From the NCBI GenBank assembly GCA_022800755.1, contig JAAWQX010000030.1, positions 28,372 to 92,371 of the forward strand: a DNA stretch of 64,000 bases, given 5' to 3'. This DNA is from Oscillospiraceae bacterium (lineage in GTDB: Bacteria > Bacillota > Clostridia > Oscillospirales > Oscillospiraceae). The notes under the pieces were generated by a model that was not told where the DNA came from, searched no databases, and saw nothing but the letters and a program-made list of their open reading frames with translations. Positions within the stretch are counted from its first letter, which is position 1, and each line of letters starts with the position of its first letter. The translations under genes were made by a program, and so were the position numbers. Below are positions 16,114 through 24,751 of this stretch, piece after piece.

Positions 16114-16878
16114 TTAGGTGCACGTCCATCCACCATCGATGACGACGTTGTTGCCGGTCATGTAGGAGTTTTCTTCGCAGGTCATAAAAATGATTGCAGC
16201 GTCCAGCTCATGGTCATAGCCGTTACGCTTCATGGGGCACCAGTCGTTGATGAAGTCAACGAACCACTCCTGACCCACAGGAGATTGCTCGGATGCGAAG
16301 AATCCGGGACTGAGGGTGTTGACGGTGATGCCGTACTGTGCCCATTCGTTGGCCAGCTGTCGGGTAAAATTGATCACGGCACCCTTGGATGCGGAGTATT
16401 CGGAGATACCTTTCCCGAAGCTGCTGTCCAGAGCAATCATACCCAGCATAGAAGCCACATTGACGATACGGCCATAGTGGTTCTCCCGCATCAGCTTGCC
16501 GAACTCTCTGCACATCAAAAACAGACCGGTGACACACACATCCAGTGTGGCTTGCCATCTTTCCAGCGCCAGATCCATGGCCCAGTCATTGTGACCCTCG
16601 CCAGCGCAATTAATCAGAATGTCGCAGCGGCCAAATTCTTTTTCCACAGTCTCACGGGCAGCAATGACCTGATCCTCTTTGGTCACATCGCAACGGACGG
16701 CAATAGCCTTCACACCGTACTTTTCGGTGAGCATCTTAGCGTTTTCCACCAAAATCTCATAGCGGCGGGCCATCAGGACAATCTCGCAGCCCCGGGCGGC
16801 CAGTGCGTTGGCGCACAAAACACCAAGGCCGGAAGAACCGCCGGTAATGACAGCAACTCTACCATGATAATCAAACAT
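16114..16878 (-). CDS. SDR-family oxidoreductase (module B)
   Basis: A 254-residue classical SDR: TGGSSGLG cofactor loop, NCAGEGH, VASMLG with the catalytic Ser, YSASK, and C-terminal MTGNNVVIDGGW. Start at 16878 follows AAGGAGGACAA. It is the last gene of the OYE-ADH-SDR operon of module B, 72 bases after the alcohol dehydrogenase. The same length and the same GFFASEQSPVG region as the module A SDR point to common origin. Predicted NAD(P)-linked oxidation or reduction of a ring hydroxyl/ketone. Confidence 0.92.
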   Translation of the reverse strand: MFDYHGRVAVITGGSSGLGVLCANALAARGCEIVLMARRYEILVENAKMLTEKYGVKAIAVRCDVTKEDQVIAARETVEKEFGRCDILINCAGEGHNDWAMDLALERWQATLDVCVTGLFLMCREFGKLMRENHYGRIVNVASMLGMIALDSSFGKGISEYSASKGAVINFTRQLANEWAQYGITVNTLSPGFFASEQSPVGQEWFVDFINDWCPMKRNGYDHELDAAIIFMTCEENSYMTGNNVVIDGGWTCT

Positions 16879-16950
16879 ACTATTGTCCTCCTTAGTATGA
16901 CAGTTTGTTCTTATCGCTTATCTGTAAACGTCCTTTTCCTGATGGCCCGT

Positions 16951-18015
16951 TTACATGATGACGATAGGCTTGATAACGCTTTCGTCCTTGGGCTCTTCCA
17001 TCATGTTGAAGCCTTCTTCGATCTTCTCGAAGCCATGGAGTTCTTGAGTGATAAGCAAGGTGGGGTCCAAACGACCGGTTTTGATGAGAGCCATCAGATT
17101 TTCCAGACGGTATCTGCCGCCGGCACACAGGCGACCGGTGAGCGTCACATGGTTCACCAAGGTGCCTGCATCGGCAACAGCAATGTTGAAGCTCTTGCTG
17201 AAATCATAGCCGGCAATGTTGGAAATCACACCACCGCACTTCACCATGCGATAAGCGTCGTTGACGGTATCCTCAGTGCCGCCAGCGATGATGACCTTGT
17301 CCACTTTCTGATGATTGGTCAACTCCATGATTTGCTCAACAATGTCGCCTTCAGTGTAGTCCACCACGTCAGTGGCGCCATACTGTTTTGCCAATTCCTT
17401 GGTCAGTTTTCTGTGACCCACACCGATCAAACGTCCAGCGCCACGCAGGGCGGTACCCGCTACACTCATCAGACCCACAGGACCAATGCCGATAACCACA
17501 ACGGTGTCACCAAACTGAATGTTGGCGCCTTCTACACCGGAGAATCCGGTGGTGATCATGTCACCCACCAGCCCAGCGGCCTTGATGGACACACCATCGG
17601 GAACCACGGCCAGGTTCATGTCGGCGTCAGGGATGATGAAGTATTCACCAAAGGTACCGTCCAGCTGGGAAGACAGATACCTCCCGCCCAGAAAACCGCC
17701 GGCATGCTCATGCAGCCCCTCTGCGATCTCCTTGCCGCGCCAAATGGGTGTGACTGCAGGAATCGCTACAATATCACCGACCTTGATATCAGTGACCATG
17801 GAGCCGACTTTCTCCACACGGCCCACACCCTCGTGACCGAGGATACGGTTGGGCCATGCCTGTCTGCGATGTGCGTTGTGAACATCGGACGTGCAGGGCA
17901 GCACTGCCACTGGAGAGCAAAGTGCCTCAAACGGACCAGGCTCGGGGATCTCTTTCTCCATCCAGCCCCAGCTGACAGTGGGTTCGATTACGCCGTAGCC
18001 TTTCATCGTTGCCAT
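16951..18015 (-). CDS. Zinc-dependent secondary-alcohol dehydrogenase (MDR family)
   Basis: A 354-residue medium-chain dehydrogenase that follows the Thermoanaerobacter/Clostridium secondary-alcohol dehydrogenase pattern closely: catalytic zinc ligands in PCTSDVH, GHEGVG and GDMITTGF, the cofactor fold GIGPVGLMSVAG and a GVGHRK segment at the NADP-determining position. The four-Cys structural zinc loop of horse-liver ADH is absent, as in that subfamily. Such enzymes interconvert secondary alcohols and ketones; a related MDR (DesC) acts on the steroid C20 position. It is sandwiched between the OYE and SDR genes of module B, so it probably handles a second hydroxyl of the same substrate. Start at 18015 follows AAAGGAG. 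Confidence 0.9.
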   Translation of the reverse strand: MATMKGYGVIEPTVSWGWMEKEIPEPGPFEALCSPVAVLPCTSDVHNAHRRQAWPNRILGHEGVGRVEKVGSMVTDIKVGDIVAIPAVTPIWRGKEIAEGLHEHAGGFLGGRYLSSQLDGTFGEYFIIPDADMNLAVVPDGVSIKAAGLVGDMITTGFSGVEGANIQFGDTVVVIGIGPVGLMSVAGTALRGAGRLIGVGHRKLTKELAKQYGATDVVDYTEGDIVEQIMELTNHQKVDKVIIAGGTEDTVNDAYRMVKCGGVISNIAGYDFSKSFNIAVADAGTLVNHVTLTGRLCAGGRYRLENLMALIKTGRLDPTLLITQELHGFEKIEEGFNMMEEPKDESVIKPIVIM

Positions 18016-18074
18016 AGTGATTTCTCCTTTTCAAAAAATTTTGTTTATTATTTTTGGACATATGAGATGAAATA

Positions 18075-20024
18075 TTACTCGACCTGCATACCTGCATAGA
18101 AGCCGCTGCGGATCGCCTTACCGCTCTTGCCGACCTCAACGCAGTCGCCTACACAGATGAGTTTTTTGTTGTACCGCTTCTTCAATTCGTCGGTGAGCTC
18201 ACGGTTGGGGGCCATGCCGAAGGCTGCCACGATGGTGTCCGCCTCGATCAGCTCGGACTCACCATTCTCGTTCACGATCATAACGCCTTCGTCCTTGATC
18301 TCAGCTACGCGGCAATTGGTGCGGGTTACCACACCGGCGTCGGCCAGATAGATCTTCAGCGAATGCGCATTGATAAAGACCATGTCGGAAGCTATTTCGG
18401 GCTTCATTTCGATGATGGTGCAGTCTTTTCCGTACTCTGTAGCCATCTCCAAAGCAAAGTCGGAACCGGACAGGCCGCCTCCACAAACTGCGATTCGCTT
18501 GCCTTCGATAGCAGCGGGGTTTCGATGAGCATCCTTGATGTCGATAACCTTCTTGTTATCTATGCCGGGGATGGAAGGCAGGACGGAATGTGCGCCGGTG
18601 GCAGCAATGATGGCGTCGGCATCGACCAGTACGGAGTTGTCAATAGAGATTTCTTCCTTGACCACATTCACATTCAGCTTTCTCATCTGGGTCTTGTAAT
18701 AATTGATTAATGCCTTCAGCCGAGTCTTGAACTGAGCCTGTGCGGGAAGGTTGAGCGTGCCGCCGAGTTCATTGGGTTCGTACAGGGTGACCTTGTGACC
18801 CTTCAGCGCCGCAACGCGTGCTGCCTCCATCCCGCCGGGGCCACCGCCGATGACAACCACATTTTTGGGCTGCTCGGTTTTAACGATACGGAAGGCGTGT
18901 TCTTCGTTGGCTGCTGGATTGACAGAACAGGAAAGCTTAGTGTAGCGACCCCAGATGCGGCCGATGCACTCCTCGTTGCAGCGGATGCAGGGACGGACGT
19001 CCTCTTCCCGATTCTCCATTAGTTTTCTGGGCAAATAGGGATCCGCAATCAGGGGGCGGCCCAGCATAGCAAAGTCTGCTCTGCCGGACTCAATCAGACG
19101 CTTTGCCGTCTTGGGTGTGTGGTTGCCGGCATTCATAATAGGCTTGTCCGTTGCTTCCCGGGCGGTGTCACAGACATATTCCATGCAAGCGTCGCCACGG
19201 TAAAAGGTGGGATACACGAAGTCGGGATGTTCGTAGCAACCGCAGTCTACATCGAAAGCATCCACGCCGTGGTCTCCCAAGATCTTCAGCAGACGCTTGC
19301 TGTCTTCCAGTGTTCTTCCACCGGGAATACGGTGATCCATGGAGATACGGTAGATGACGGGCATATCCCTGCCGGCGCCACGCTTGATGGCATCCAGGAT
19401 TTCCAGAGCGAACCTGGCACGGTTCTCATCGCTACCACCGTACTCGTCTTCACGCTTGTTCCACAAAGGGGTGAGGAACTGGTCAATGATGTACCCCACA
19501 TGGCCGTGAACCTCGATGGCGTCAAATCCGGCAGAGGCAGCAATTTCGGCGGCCAACTCCCAAGACTTCATGATGTCCTTAATCTCTTCGATTGTGAGGG
19601 GACGGCACAGGATGTCGGGATTAAACACGGCAGGGACAGCGGATGCGGAAAAGGGCACACCGCCACACTGACTGGGATGGGCATTCCGCCCTGTGCCGCT
19701 GGACAACTGGGCAATGGCCTTGCAGCCGTAGCAATGCATCCGCTCAGTCATGCCGGTAAGGTGGGGGATAATGCGCTTACTGTCGAAGTAGGTGCCGTAA
19801 ATACCCTGGGCTAGTTTGGGGGTCAGGTATTGGGAAGAAGTGATGATCGCACCAACACCGCCTTTTGCACGTTCCTCAAAGTAGGTGGCAAGGGTATCGG
19901 ACACGGAACCATCCATCTGAGCAGCGTAGGTTCCCATAGGCGCCATAATCAGGCGGTTCTTGATCTCCATCTTGCCAATGGAAAACGGTGTGAACAAGGA
20001 ATCAAAATTCATTTCGTCGTACAT
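18075..20024 (-). CDS. OYE-family FMN/Fe-S/FAD oxidoreductase (module B)
   Basis: A 649-residue enoate-reductase-type enzyme: FMN barrel with EVHGHVGYIIDQF and NKREDEYGG, Fe-S cysteines in CIRCNEECIGR and SCSVNP, then FAD/NAD folds (GGGPGGMEAARV and GGGLSGSDFALE). I prefer the ATG at 20024 (GGAGGTCAAC before it) to the ORF-track start at 20066, which would overlap the divergent promoter. It heads an operon with the secondary-alcohol dehydrogenase and SDR. It is closest in motifs to module A. Predicted role: NADH-driven reduction of a conjugated double bond on a cyclic compound. Confidence 0.92.
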   Translation of the reverse strand: MYDEMNFDSLFTPFSIGKMEIKNRLIMAPMGTYAAQMDGSVSDTLATYFEERAKGGVGAIITSSQYLTPKLAQGIYGTYFDSKRIIPHLTGMTERMHCYGCKAIAQLSSGTGRNAHPSQCGGVPFSASAVPAVFNPDILCRPLTIEEIKDIMKSWELAAEIAASAGFDAIEVHGHVGYIIDQFLTPLWNKREDEYGGSDENRARFALEILDAIKRGAGRDMPVIYRISMDHRIPGGRTLEDSKRLLKILGDHGVDAFDVDCGCYEHPDFVYPTFYRGDACMEYVCDTAREATDKPIMNAGNHTPKTAKRLIESGRADFAMLGRPLIADPYLPRKLMENREEDVRPCIRCNEECIGRIWGRYTKLSCSVNPAANEEHAFRIVKTEQPKNVVVIGGGPGGMEAARVAALKGHKVTLYEPNELGGTLNLPAQAQFKTRLKALINYYKTQMRKLNVNVVKEEISIDNSVLVDADAIIAATGAHSVLPSIPGIDNKKVIDIKDAHRNPAAIEGKRIAVCGGGLSGSDFALEMATEYGKDCTIIEMKPEIASDMVFINAHSLKIYLADAGVVTRTNCRVAEIKDEGVMIVNENGESELIEADTIVAAFGMAPNRELTDELKKRYNKKLICVGDCVEVGKSGKAIRSGFYAGMQVE

Positions 20025-20059
20025 GTTGACCTCCAAACAATTTATTTTATATTTAGCGT

Positions 20060-20088
20060 TTGACATTTTTACTTATATTGCTTATATT
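20060..20088 (+). promoter_or_regulatory. Sigma-70-type promoter for tetR (module B)
   Basis: TTGACA and TATATT with exactly 17 bases between them, 50 bases upstream of the tetR start and immediately beyond the divergent OYE start. A repressor bound here would control both directions. Confidence 0.7.
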
Positions 20089-20138
20089 AAAAGATATATT
20101 TCAAAAGAACACTTTTTAATTAAAAGGATGAATCAGAA

Positions 20139-20741
20139 ATGATAGAACACAAACCATTAAAAGAGAATCAAAAGGATACTCGCATGAAAATCCTCAATTC
20201 TGCCCTCGAGCTTTTCAACGAGTATGGCTACGACGAAACCACCATCCCAATGATCTGTCAGAAAGCCGGTGTTTCAAAAACCACGCTACACTACTATTTC
20301 CCCAAGAAGCAGGATCTGTTCGTGGATATGTACAACGATTTTGAAGAGTTGTATTCCGATAATTTTTATCGCATTGTGGAACAAGAAACCTTCAGCAAGC
20401 AAATCTGGGAAGTGTTCCACATCATGTGTGAAGGGGATCTGTTCTACGGTGCCAGCGTATCTCAACAGTATTTCATCAACCGGCTGAAAGAACACTCCCA
20501 ACAGGATTTCATTAAGAACATCTATCACAAGAAAATGCTCACCGCCGTGATTCGCTCGGCCCAGAATTCCAATCAGATCCGTAATCAGACGGACCCGGAG
20601 GTTCTGGCCGAAGTACTGTCGTTTGCTCTGCGAGGTGTGATCGTGACATGGGCCATTGAGAACGGCACGATCGATCTTTTGGAAGAGGGCAAGCGTGTGG
20701 TGTCTTCCATCATCGATCCCATGCCTGGGTTTGAGATTTAG
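20139..20741 (+). CDS. TetR/AcrR-family regulator (module B)
   Basis: A 200-residue TetR-type regulator with N-terminal helix-turn-helix (SALELFNEYGYDETTIPMIC; AGVSKTTLHYYFPKK) and a helical ligand domain. It starts at 20139 after AAAGGATG and is divergent from the module B operon. It differs substantially from the module A and C regulators outside the HTH, so each module may respond to its own inducer. It may also influence the permease operon that converges on it. Confidence 0.9.
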   Translation: MIEHKPLKENQKDTRMKILNSALELFNEYGYDETTIPMICQKAGVSKTTLHYYFPKKQDLFVDMYNDFEELYSDNFYRIVEQETFSKQIWEVFHIMCEGDLFYGASVSQQYFINRLKEHSQQDFIKNIYHKKMLTAVIRSAQNSNQIRNQTDPEVLAEVLSFALRGVIVTWAIENGTIDLLEEGKRVVSSIIDPMPGFEI

Positions 20742-20879
20742 TACTAGGGTTCTAATATTTTAGATCTTTAGTCCGCGTTTTATAGTATTATATCATTACC
20801 CGAAAAATTGTCAAGGGGGGATTCCGCATTTTTTCGAGAATGTTTCAGTTCCCCGAAAACTCTTTTACTGATGATTTTA

Positions 20880-20915
20880 AAAAAAGGGCGGCCTTGAGAA
20901 AGGCAGCCCTTTTTG
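20880..20915. terminator. Bidirectional terminator between tetR B and permease 1
   Basis: Arms AAAAAGGGCGGCCTT and AAGGCAGCCCTTTTT with one mismatch and a 3-base loop, T/A-rich on both sides. Confidence 0.8.
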
Positions 20916-20924
20916 TATGGGATG

Positions 20925-22256
20925 TTACGGTAGCATGGGGAACAATCCCATAACAATGGCGACGGCCGCGGTACCGGCAGCTGTGGCAATGATGGTAGTT
21001 ACAACCATGCCAGGGTAGGCTTCCTTCATATCCTGATCTGCAATGCCAAGGTTGATGATGATTGCTGCGCTGTGGGGCAGAGTGTCCAGAATGGAGGTTG
21101 CAAAGCAGCCCAGACGTTGGACAAAGGCCAGGGACATACCGGAATCCACACAGTGTTGCAGAGCCATGGGCATTCCGATGCGAATTGCAGAGCTGGAAGA
21201 ACCGGTGAATGCGCCAACGATGTTGATGGAGAGAATCAAAACCAGGAACGGAGCCATGTTCAGACTGAAGATGAAGTTTAGAATATTTTGGAACTCAGGC
21301 AGACTCTGCACCACAGTGACAAAGCCGAACAATGAACCAACCATGCCGCAGGGCCCGAATGCCGCTGCTCCAGCAGTAGTGCAGACATCCATGACTTCAG
21401 GCAGGATCTTTTCCTCCCGTTTGGGCAGATACTTGTGCAACAGGACGAGGGACATCAGCCAAGCGATCATGGTGGCGGTGAAGATGTCCAACTTCACCAC
21501 GTTGAACAGCACCACAATGGACAGCAGAGGAATCAAAGAAACGATCCAGTTGGGCAGTTCCTTGTCATCCGCAACTTGTACGTCCTTGGGACCGTAGGCA
21601 AAGGTCAGGCCGTTGGCAACGTCTTTCTTGATGAGGATGACTAACAGCAGTGTGCCTACCACCAGTTCGGTGATAATGCCCACAATGCCCCCCACCAGAC
21701 CGGAAGCTGCGGTCTCCCCAGTGACCTGCATAGCTAGCACGTTCACCAGTTGTGCAGTGCCGGGAGCGGTCATTGCAAAGGAGTAAACACCGAAGGACAG
21801 GATACCCATGATCCAGCGCTTGGGGATGCCGGCACGCTCCAGCAGACGCAGGGCAATGGGATAAAAAGCAATCAGAGTAACAAGAGAATTCATACCGCAG
21901 TAGGCCAACAGCGCAGTGGGGATGACAATAGCTAGAATGCAGGACACGTAAGTACGAGCGGGGGAAGCGCCTTCTTTGAACAAAGCGTTTGCCATGGCAT
22001 CGCCAATGGATCTCACAGCGCCGGTACGGCTGTAAACCTGTGCCACCAAATTACCGGCAAACAGCGGCGGAAACAGGGATTTCACCATAACGGTGAAGGC
22101 ATCAAAGTAGATGGTGTTGATGACTTCGTTCCAGTTCATCCAGTTCATCAGTGCAATGACCGCCGTTGCCACAATACCGACAATCACTGCAGGCCACTTC
22201 TTGACAATCAGGAACACCACAAGGAAGAAGCCAACGATAATGCTTAAATAACCCAT
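20925..22256 (-). CDS. GntP-like permease 1
   Basis: A 443-residue integral membrane protein with ~11-12 hydrophobic helices and no signal peptide. The ARTYVSCILAIVIPTALLAY segment, the long hydrophilic central loop and the two-repeat layout resemble the GntP/ion-transporter superfamily. Known GntP proteins import gluconate or other hydroxy acids with protons. It is a paralogue of the adjacent permease at 22499 (same length and motifs such as FGPCG and SILDTLPHS). A 242-base gap carries a partial palindrome that may be its own control site. Start at 22256 follows GAGGAA. The family is judged from overall pattern, so confidence is moderate. Confidence 0.7.
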   Translation of the reverse strand: MGYLSIIVGFFLVVFLIVKKWPAVIVGIVATAVIALMNWMNWNEVINTIYFDAFTVMVKSLFPPLFAGNLVAQVYSRTGAVRSIGDAMANALFKEGASPARTYVSCILAIVIPTALLAYCGMNSLVTLIAFYPIALRLLERAGIPKRWIMGILSFGVYSFAMTAPGTAQLVNVLAMQVTGETAASGLVGGIVGIITELVVGTLLLVILIKKDVANGLTFAYGPKDVQVADDKELPNWIVSLIPLLSIVVLFNVVKLDIFTATMIAWLMSLVLLHKYLPKREEKILPEVMDVCTTAGAAAFGPCGMVGSLFGFVTVVQSLPEFQNILNFIFSLNMAPFLVLILSINIVGAFTGSSSSAIRIGMPMALQHCVDSGMSLAFVQRLGCFATSILDTLPHSAAIIINLGIADQDMKEAYPGMVVTTIIATAAGTAAVAIVMGLFPMLP

Positions 22257-22358
22257 TAGAATTCCTCACTTTCTTTTATTGTTTGGGTTTTACCATCACC
22301 GCCCGACAACCACTGCAGTCTGCGGTTGCCGGGCATTCCAGCACAACAGAATAATACT

Positions 22359-22390
22359 ATAGTTCTAATTTTATTGCGCTAGAATACTAT
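22359..22390. promoter_or_regulatory. Imperfect inverted repeat upstream of permease 1
   Basis: Arms ATAGTTCTA and TAGAATACTAT around TTTTATTGCG in the 242-base gap before permease 1. A TTCTAAT element also occurs near 20753 and 26719, near the other regulated ends of modules B and C, so a shared regulator site is possible. Confidence 0.3.
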
Positions 22391-22498
22391 GACTTGCTTA
22401 CAACGATACCATAAATTAAAAAATTGTCAAGCGGCAGAACGTATTCGTTTCTTAACTATGTTACAAGTGCACAAATTCTGCCGTCATTTTTTGTCGAC

Positions 22499-23833
22499 TT
22501 ATGGCAAAAACGGGAAGGCCCACATGAACAGTGCGCACACCAGCGTACCGCAGGCAGTAGCCACAGTGGTAGCGACGAACATGGGCGGATAACCGTCTTT
22601 CATATCCAAATCAGCAAGGCCCAGGTTAATGATCACAGCGGTGCCATAAGGCAGGGTATCCACGATGGAACAGGCGAAACAGGACACACGATGAATGAAA
22701 GCCAACGATAGACCGGCAGCGGTACACTGTTCAGTCACCATGGGCACGGCTACACGGATGGCCGCGGTGGAGGAACTGGTCAGAGCGGCAATCAGGCATA
22801 CAGCCACCACCAGGATTATTGCTGCAGGCAGATTCAGATTGAACACACCATCCAGCATATTCTGGAACTCGGGCAAATTCTGGACAATGGTAGTGAAGCC
22901 CACGATGGAACCCACGGCGCTACAGGGGCCGAAGGCCATAGTGCCGGCGGCAGTGAACACATCCAGCATCTCGTTGGTGCGCTTCCCTTCCCGCTTGGGT
23001 AAATACTTCCAGAACAGGGCCACAGACAGCAACCATGCGATCATAGTCGCCGTGAAGATATTCAGGGAGAGAACATTGAACAACAGGATCAGTGCCAGCA
23101 GGGGCAGAATGGCAAGCAACGCACTGGGGCGTTCCTGGTCGTCCGGCGCCACCACGTCCTTGGGGCCATAGGCAAACGTTTTACCCTTGGCCACATCTTT
23201 TTTGATCATGATGGTGGTAAGAAAGGTGGTCACGGCAATCTCCGTGACACAGGCTACAATGCCTCCGCAGAGACCGGCGTAAGACGGGGTGCCCAGAGTC
23301 TGCATGGCCAGGATGTTCACCAGCTCCGCAGAACCGGGACCGGACATGGCAAAGGTGTAGACACCGCAGCTGAGGATTCCCATGACAAAACGCTTGGGGA
23401 CGCCGGCACGCTCCATCAGGCGCAGCGCGATGGGGTACATGGCGATGAGGGTGACCAGAGCGTTCAGACCACAATAGGCTAGCAACGCCGAGGCAAAAGC
23501 CATGGCCAGAATGCAGGACACATACTTCCGGGTAGCAGAAGCGCTGTCCTTGAACAGTGCATCGGCGATGGTGTCACCCACAGCGTTCACGGCACCGGAA
23601 CGGTTATACACCTGCGCCAGCAGGCTTCCAGAGAAAATCGGCGGAAACAAGGACTTGAACATAGAGCAGAATCCTTCAAAATAGGGACCTACCATGGTCT
23701 CGCCAAAGGGCAGGCCATTCAGAAAGATGACCACCGTCGCCGCAGTGATACCGACCATAATGGGGCTCCATCGGCGGATCATCAGTGTGATGACTACGGC
23801 TAAGCCCAGAAAAATGCTCAGATAGCCTAACAT
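22499..23833 (-). CDS. GntP-like permease 2
   Basis: A 444-residue polytopic membrane protein paralogous to permease 1: the same N-terminal GYLSI start, LFPPIFSGSLLAQVYNRSGA, KYVSCILAMAFASALLAYCG and C-terminal SIVDTLPYGTAVIINLG. It is 43 bases after the module C SDR and belongs to the OYE-SDR-permease operon. Start at 23833 follows AAAGGAGATAAAG. It is likely the uptake carrier for the module C substrate or a counter-transporter for product. Two related carriers in a row may have different side-chain specificities. Confidence 0.72.
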   Translation of the reverse strand: MLGYLSIFLGLAVVITLMIRRWSPIMVGITAATVVIFLNGLPFGETMVGPYFEGFCSMFKSLFPPIFSGSLLAQVYNRSGAVNAVGDTIADALFKDSASATRKYVSCILAMAFASALLAYCGLNALVTLIAMYPIALRLMERAGVPKRFVMGILSCGVYTFAMSGPGSAELVNILAMQTLGTPSYAGLCGGIVACVTEIAVTTFLTTIMIKKDVAKGKTFAYGPKDVVAPDDQERPSALLAILPLLALILLFNVLSLNIFTATMIAWLLSVALFWKYLPKREGKRTNEMLDVFTAAGTMAFGPCSAVGSIVGFTTIVQNLPEFQNMLDGVFNLNLPAAIILVVAVCLIAALTSSSTAAIRVAVPMVTEQCTAAGLSLAFIHRVSCFACSIVDTLPYGTAVIINLGLADLDMKDGYPPMFVATTVATACGTLVCALFMWAFPFLP

Positions 23834-23876
23834 CTCTTTATCTCCTTTACTTTTCTTTGTGCATTGTGAAAAGAAG

Positions 23877-24623
23877 TTATACCATGGTGGTTCCGCCGTT
23901 CATGGATACTACCTGGCCGGTGATAAAATCGGAAGCCAGGAAATAATGCACGATGTGGTGCATTTCGGTAAGTTCCCCGGCACGCTGTAGCGGGCAGCCC
24001 TTGGTTCGGGTCTCCATGAGTTCAGGGTCGATGCGCACAGCATCCCAGTACATATCGGTCTTATGGGCACCGGGGGCAATGGCGTTGACCTGGATGTTGT
24101 ACTGCCCCAGGTCGATAGCCATGGCCTGGGTCATGCCACGCACCGCGAATTTGGAGGCGGAATAGGCAAGGGACCCTTTGGCTGCCCGCAGTCCGGCGGC
24201 AGAGCAGAGGTGAATAATCTTACCAAAGTGGTTGGCGATCATCAGATCCACAAAATAGCGGGTCATAAAAAACGTTCCCTTGACATTGACATCCACCACA
24301 TCGCAGAAATCCTTAGTGTTCATGGTCTCGGTGGGCTGATTGGTGTAGATGCCAGCGTTGTTGACGAGGACAGCTAGGCCGGTACCCATCTCCTGTTCGG
24401 CCCAGGCACGGAAAGCGATGACTTCCTCCTCGTTGCGGATGTTGATCTGATAAGTCTTGACGGTCACACCGTACTTGTTTTCTAGGTCCGCTTTCACGGC
24501 AGCGGCCTTGTCGGCGTTCTCCCGGTAAGTGATGATTAGGTCATAGCCGTCCATGGCCAGACCTTCTGCGCAAGCTGCACCCAACCCACGGGATGCACCA
24601 GTGACGATAGCGTATTTTGACAT
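23877..24623 (-). CDS. SDR-family oxidoreductase (module C)
   Basis: A 248-residue classical SDR of a slightly different subgroup from A and B: cofactor loop TGASRGLG, NNAGIY, LCSAAG, catalytic YSASK and C-terminal ITGQVVSMNGG. Start at 24623 follows AAAGGAAGCG. It lies 128 bases after the module C OYE gene, with a 15-bp hairpin in the gap, and 43 bases before permease 2. Predicted to act on a hydroxyl/ketone of the compound handled by the module C reductase. Confidence 0.92.
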   Translation of the reverse strand: MSKYAIVTGASRGLGAACAEGLAMDGYDLIITYRENADKAAAVKADLENKYGVTVKTYQINIRNEEEVIAFRAWAEQEMGTGLAVLVNNAGIYTNQPTETMNTKDFCDVVDVNVKGTFFMTRYFVDLMIANHFGKIIHLCSAAGLRAAKGSLAYSASKFAVRGMTQAMAIDLGQYNIQVNAIAPGAHKTDMYWDAVRIDPELMETRTKGCPLQRAGELTEMHHIVHYFLASDFITGQVVSMNGGTTMV

Positions 24624-24685
24624 ATTGTCGCTTCCTTTCAGCAGGTTTCTTTTAATTTCGTCGTTTTTTTGACAATATCCCCTCT

Positions 24686-24721
24686 GAAATCAGGAAGTGC
24701 AAAATAGCACTTCCTGATTTC
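24686..24721 (-). other. Intercistronic hairpin between OYE and SDR (module C)
   Basis: A 15-bp perfect stem (GAAATCAGGAAGTGC and complement) with a 6-base loop. On the transcribed minus strand it is not followed by a T run, so it looks more like an mRNA processing or stabilising element, or a weak attenuator, than a full terminator. Confidence 0.5.
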
Positions 24722-24751
24722 GGTGGAGAGAAAGGAGCACAAATGGAAGTC

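Noticed and set aside
16210-18099. 629-aa plus-strand ORF spanning two minus-strand genes
   Set aside because: Runs antisense through the SDR and alcohol dehydrogenase; no start signal or domain.
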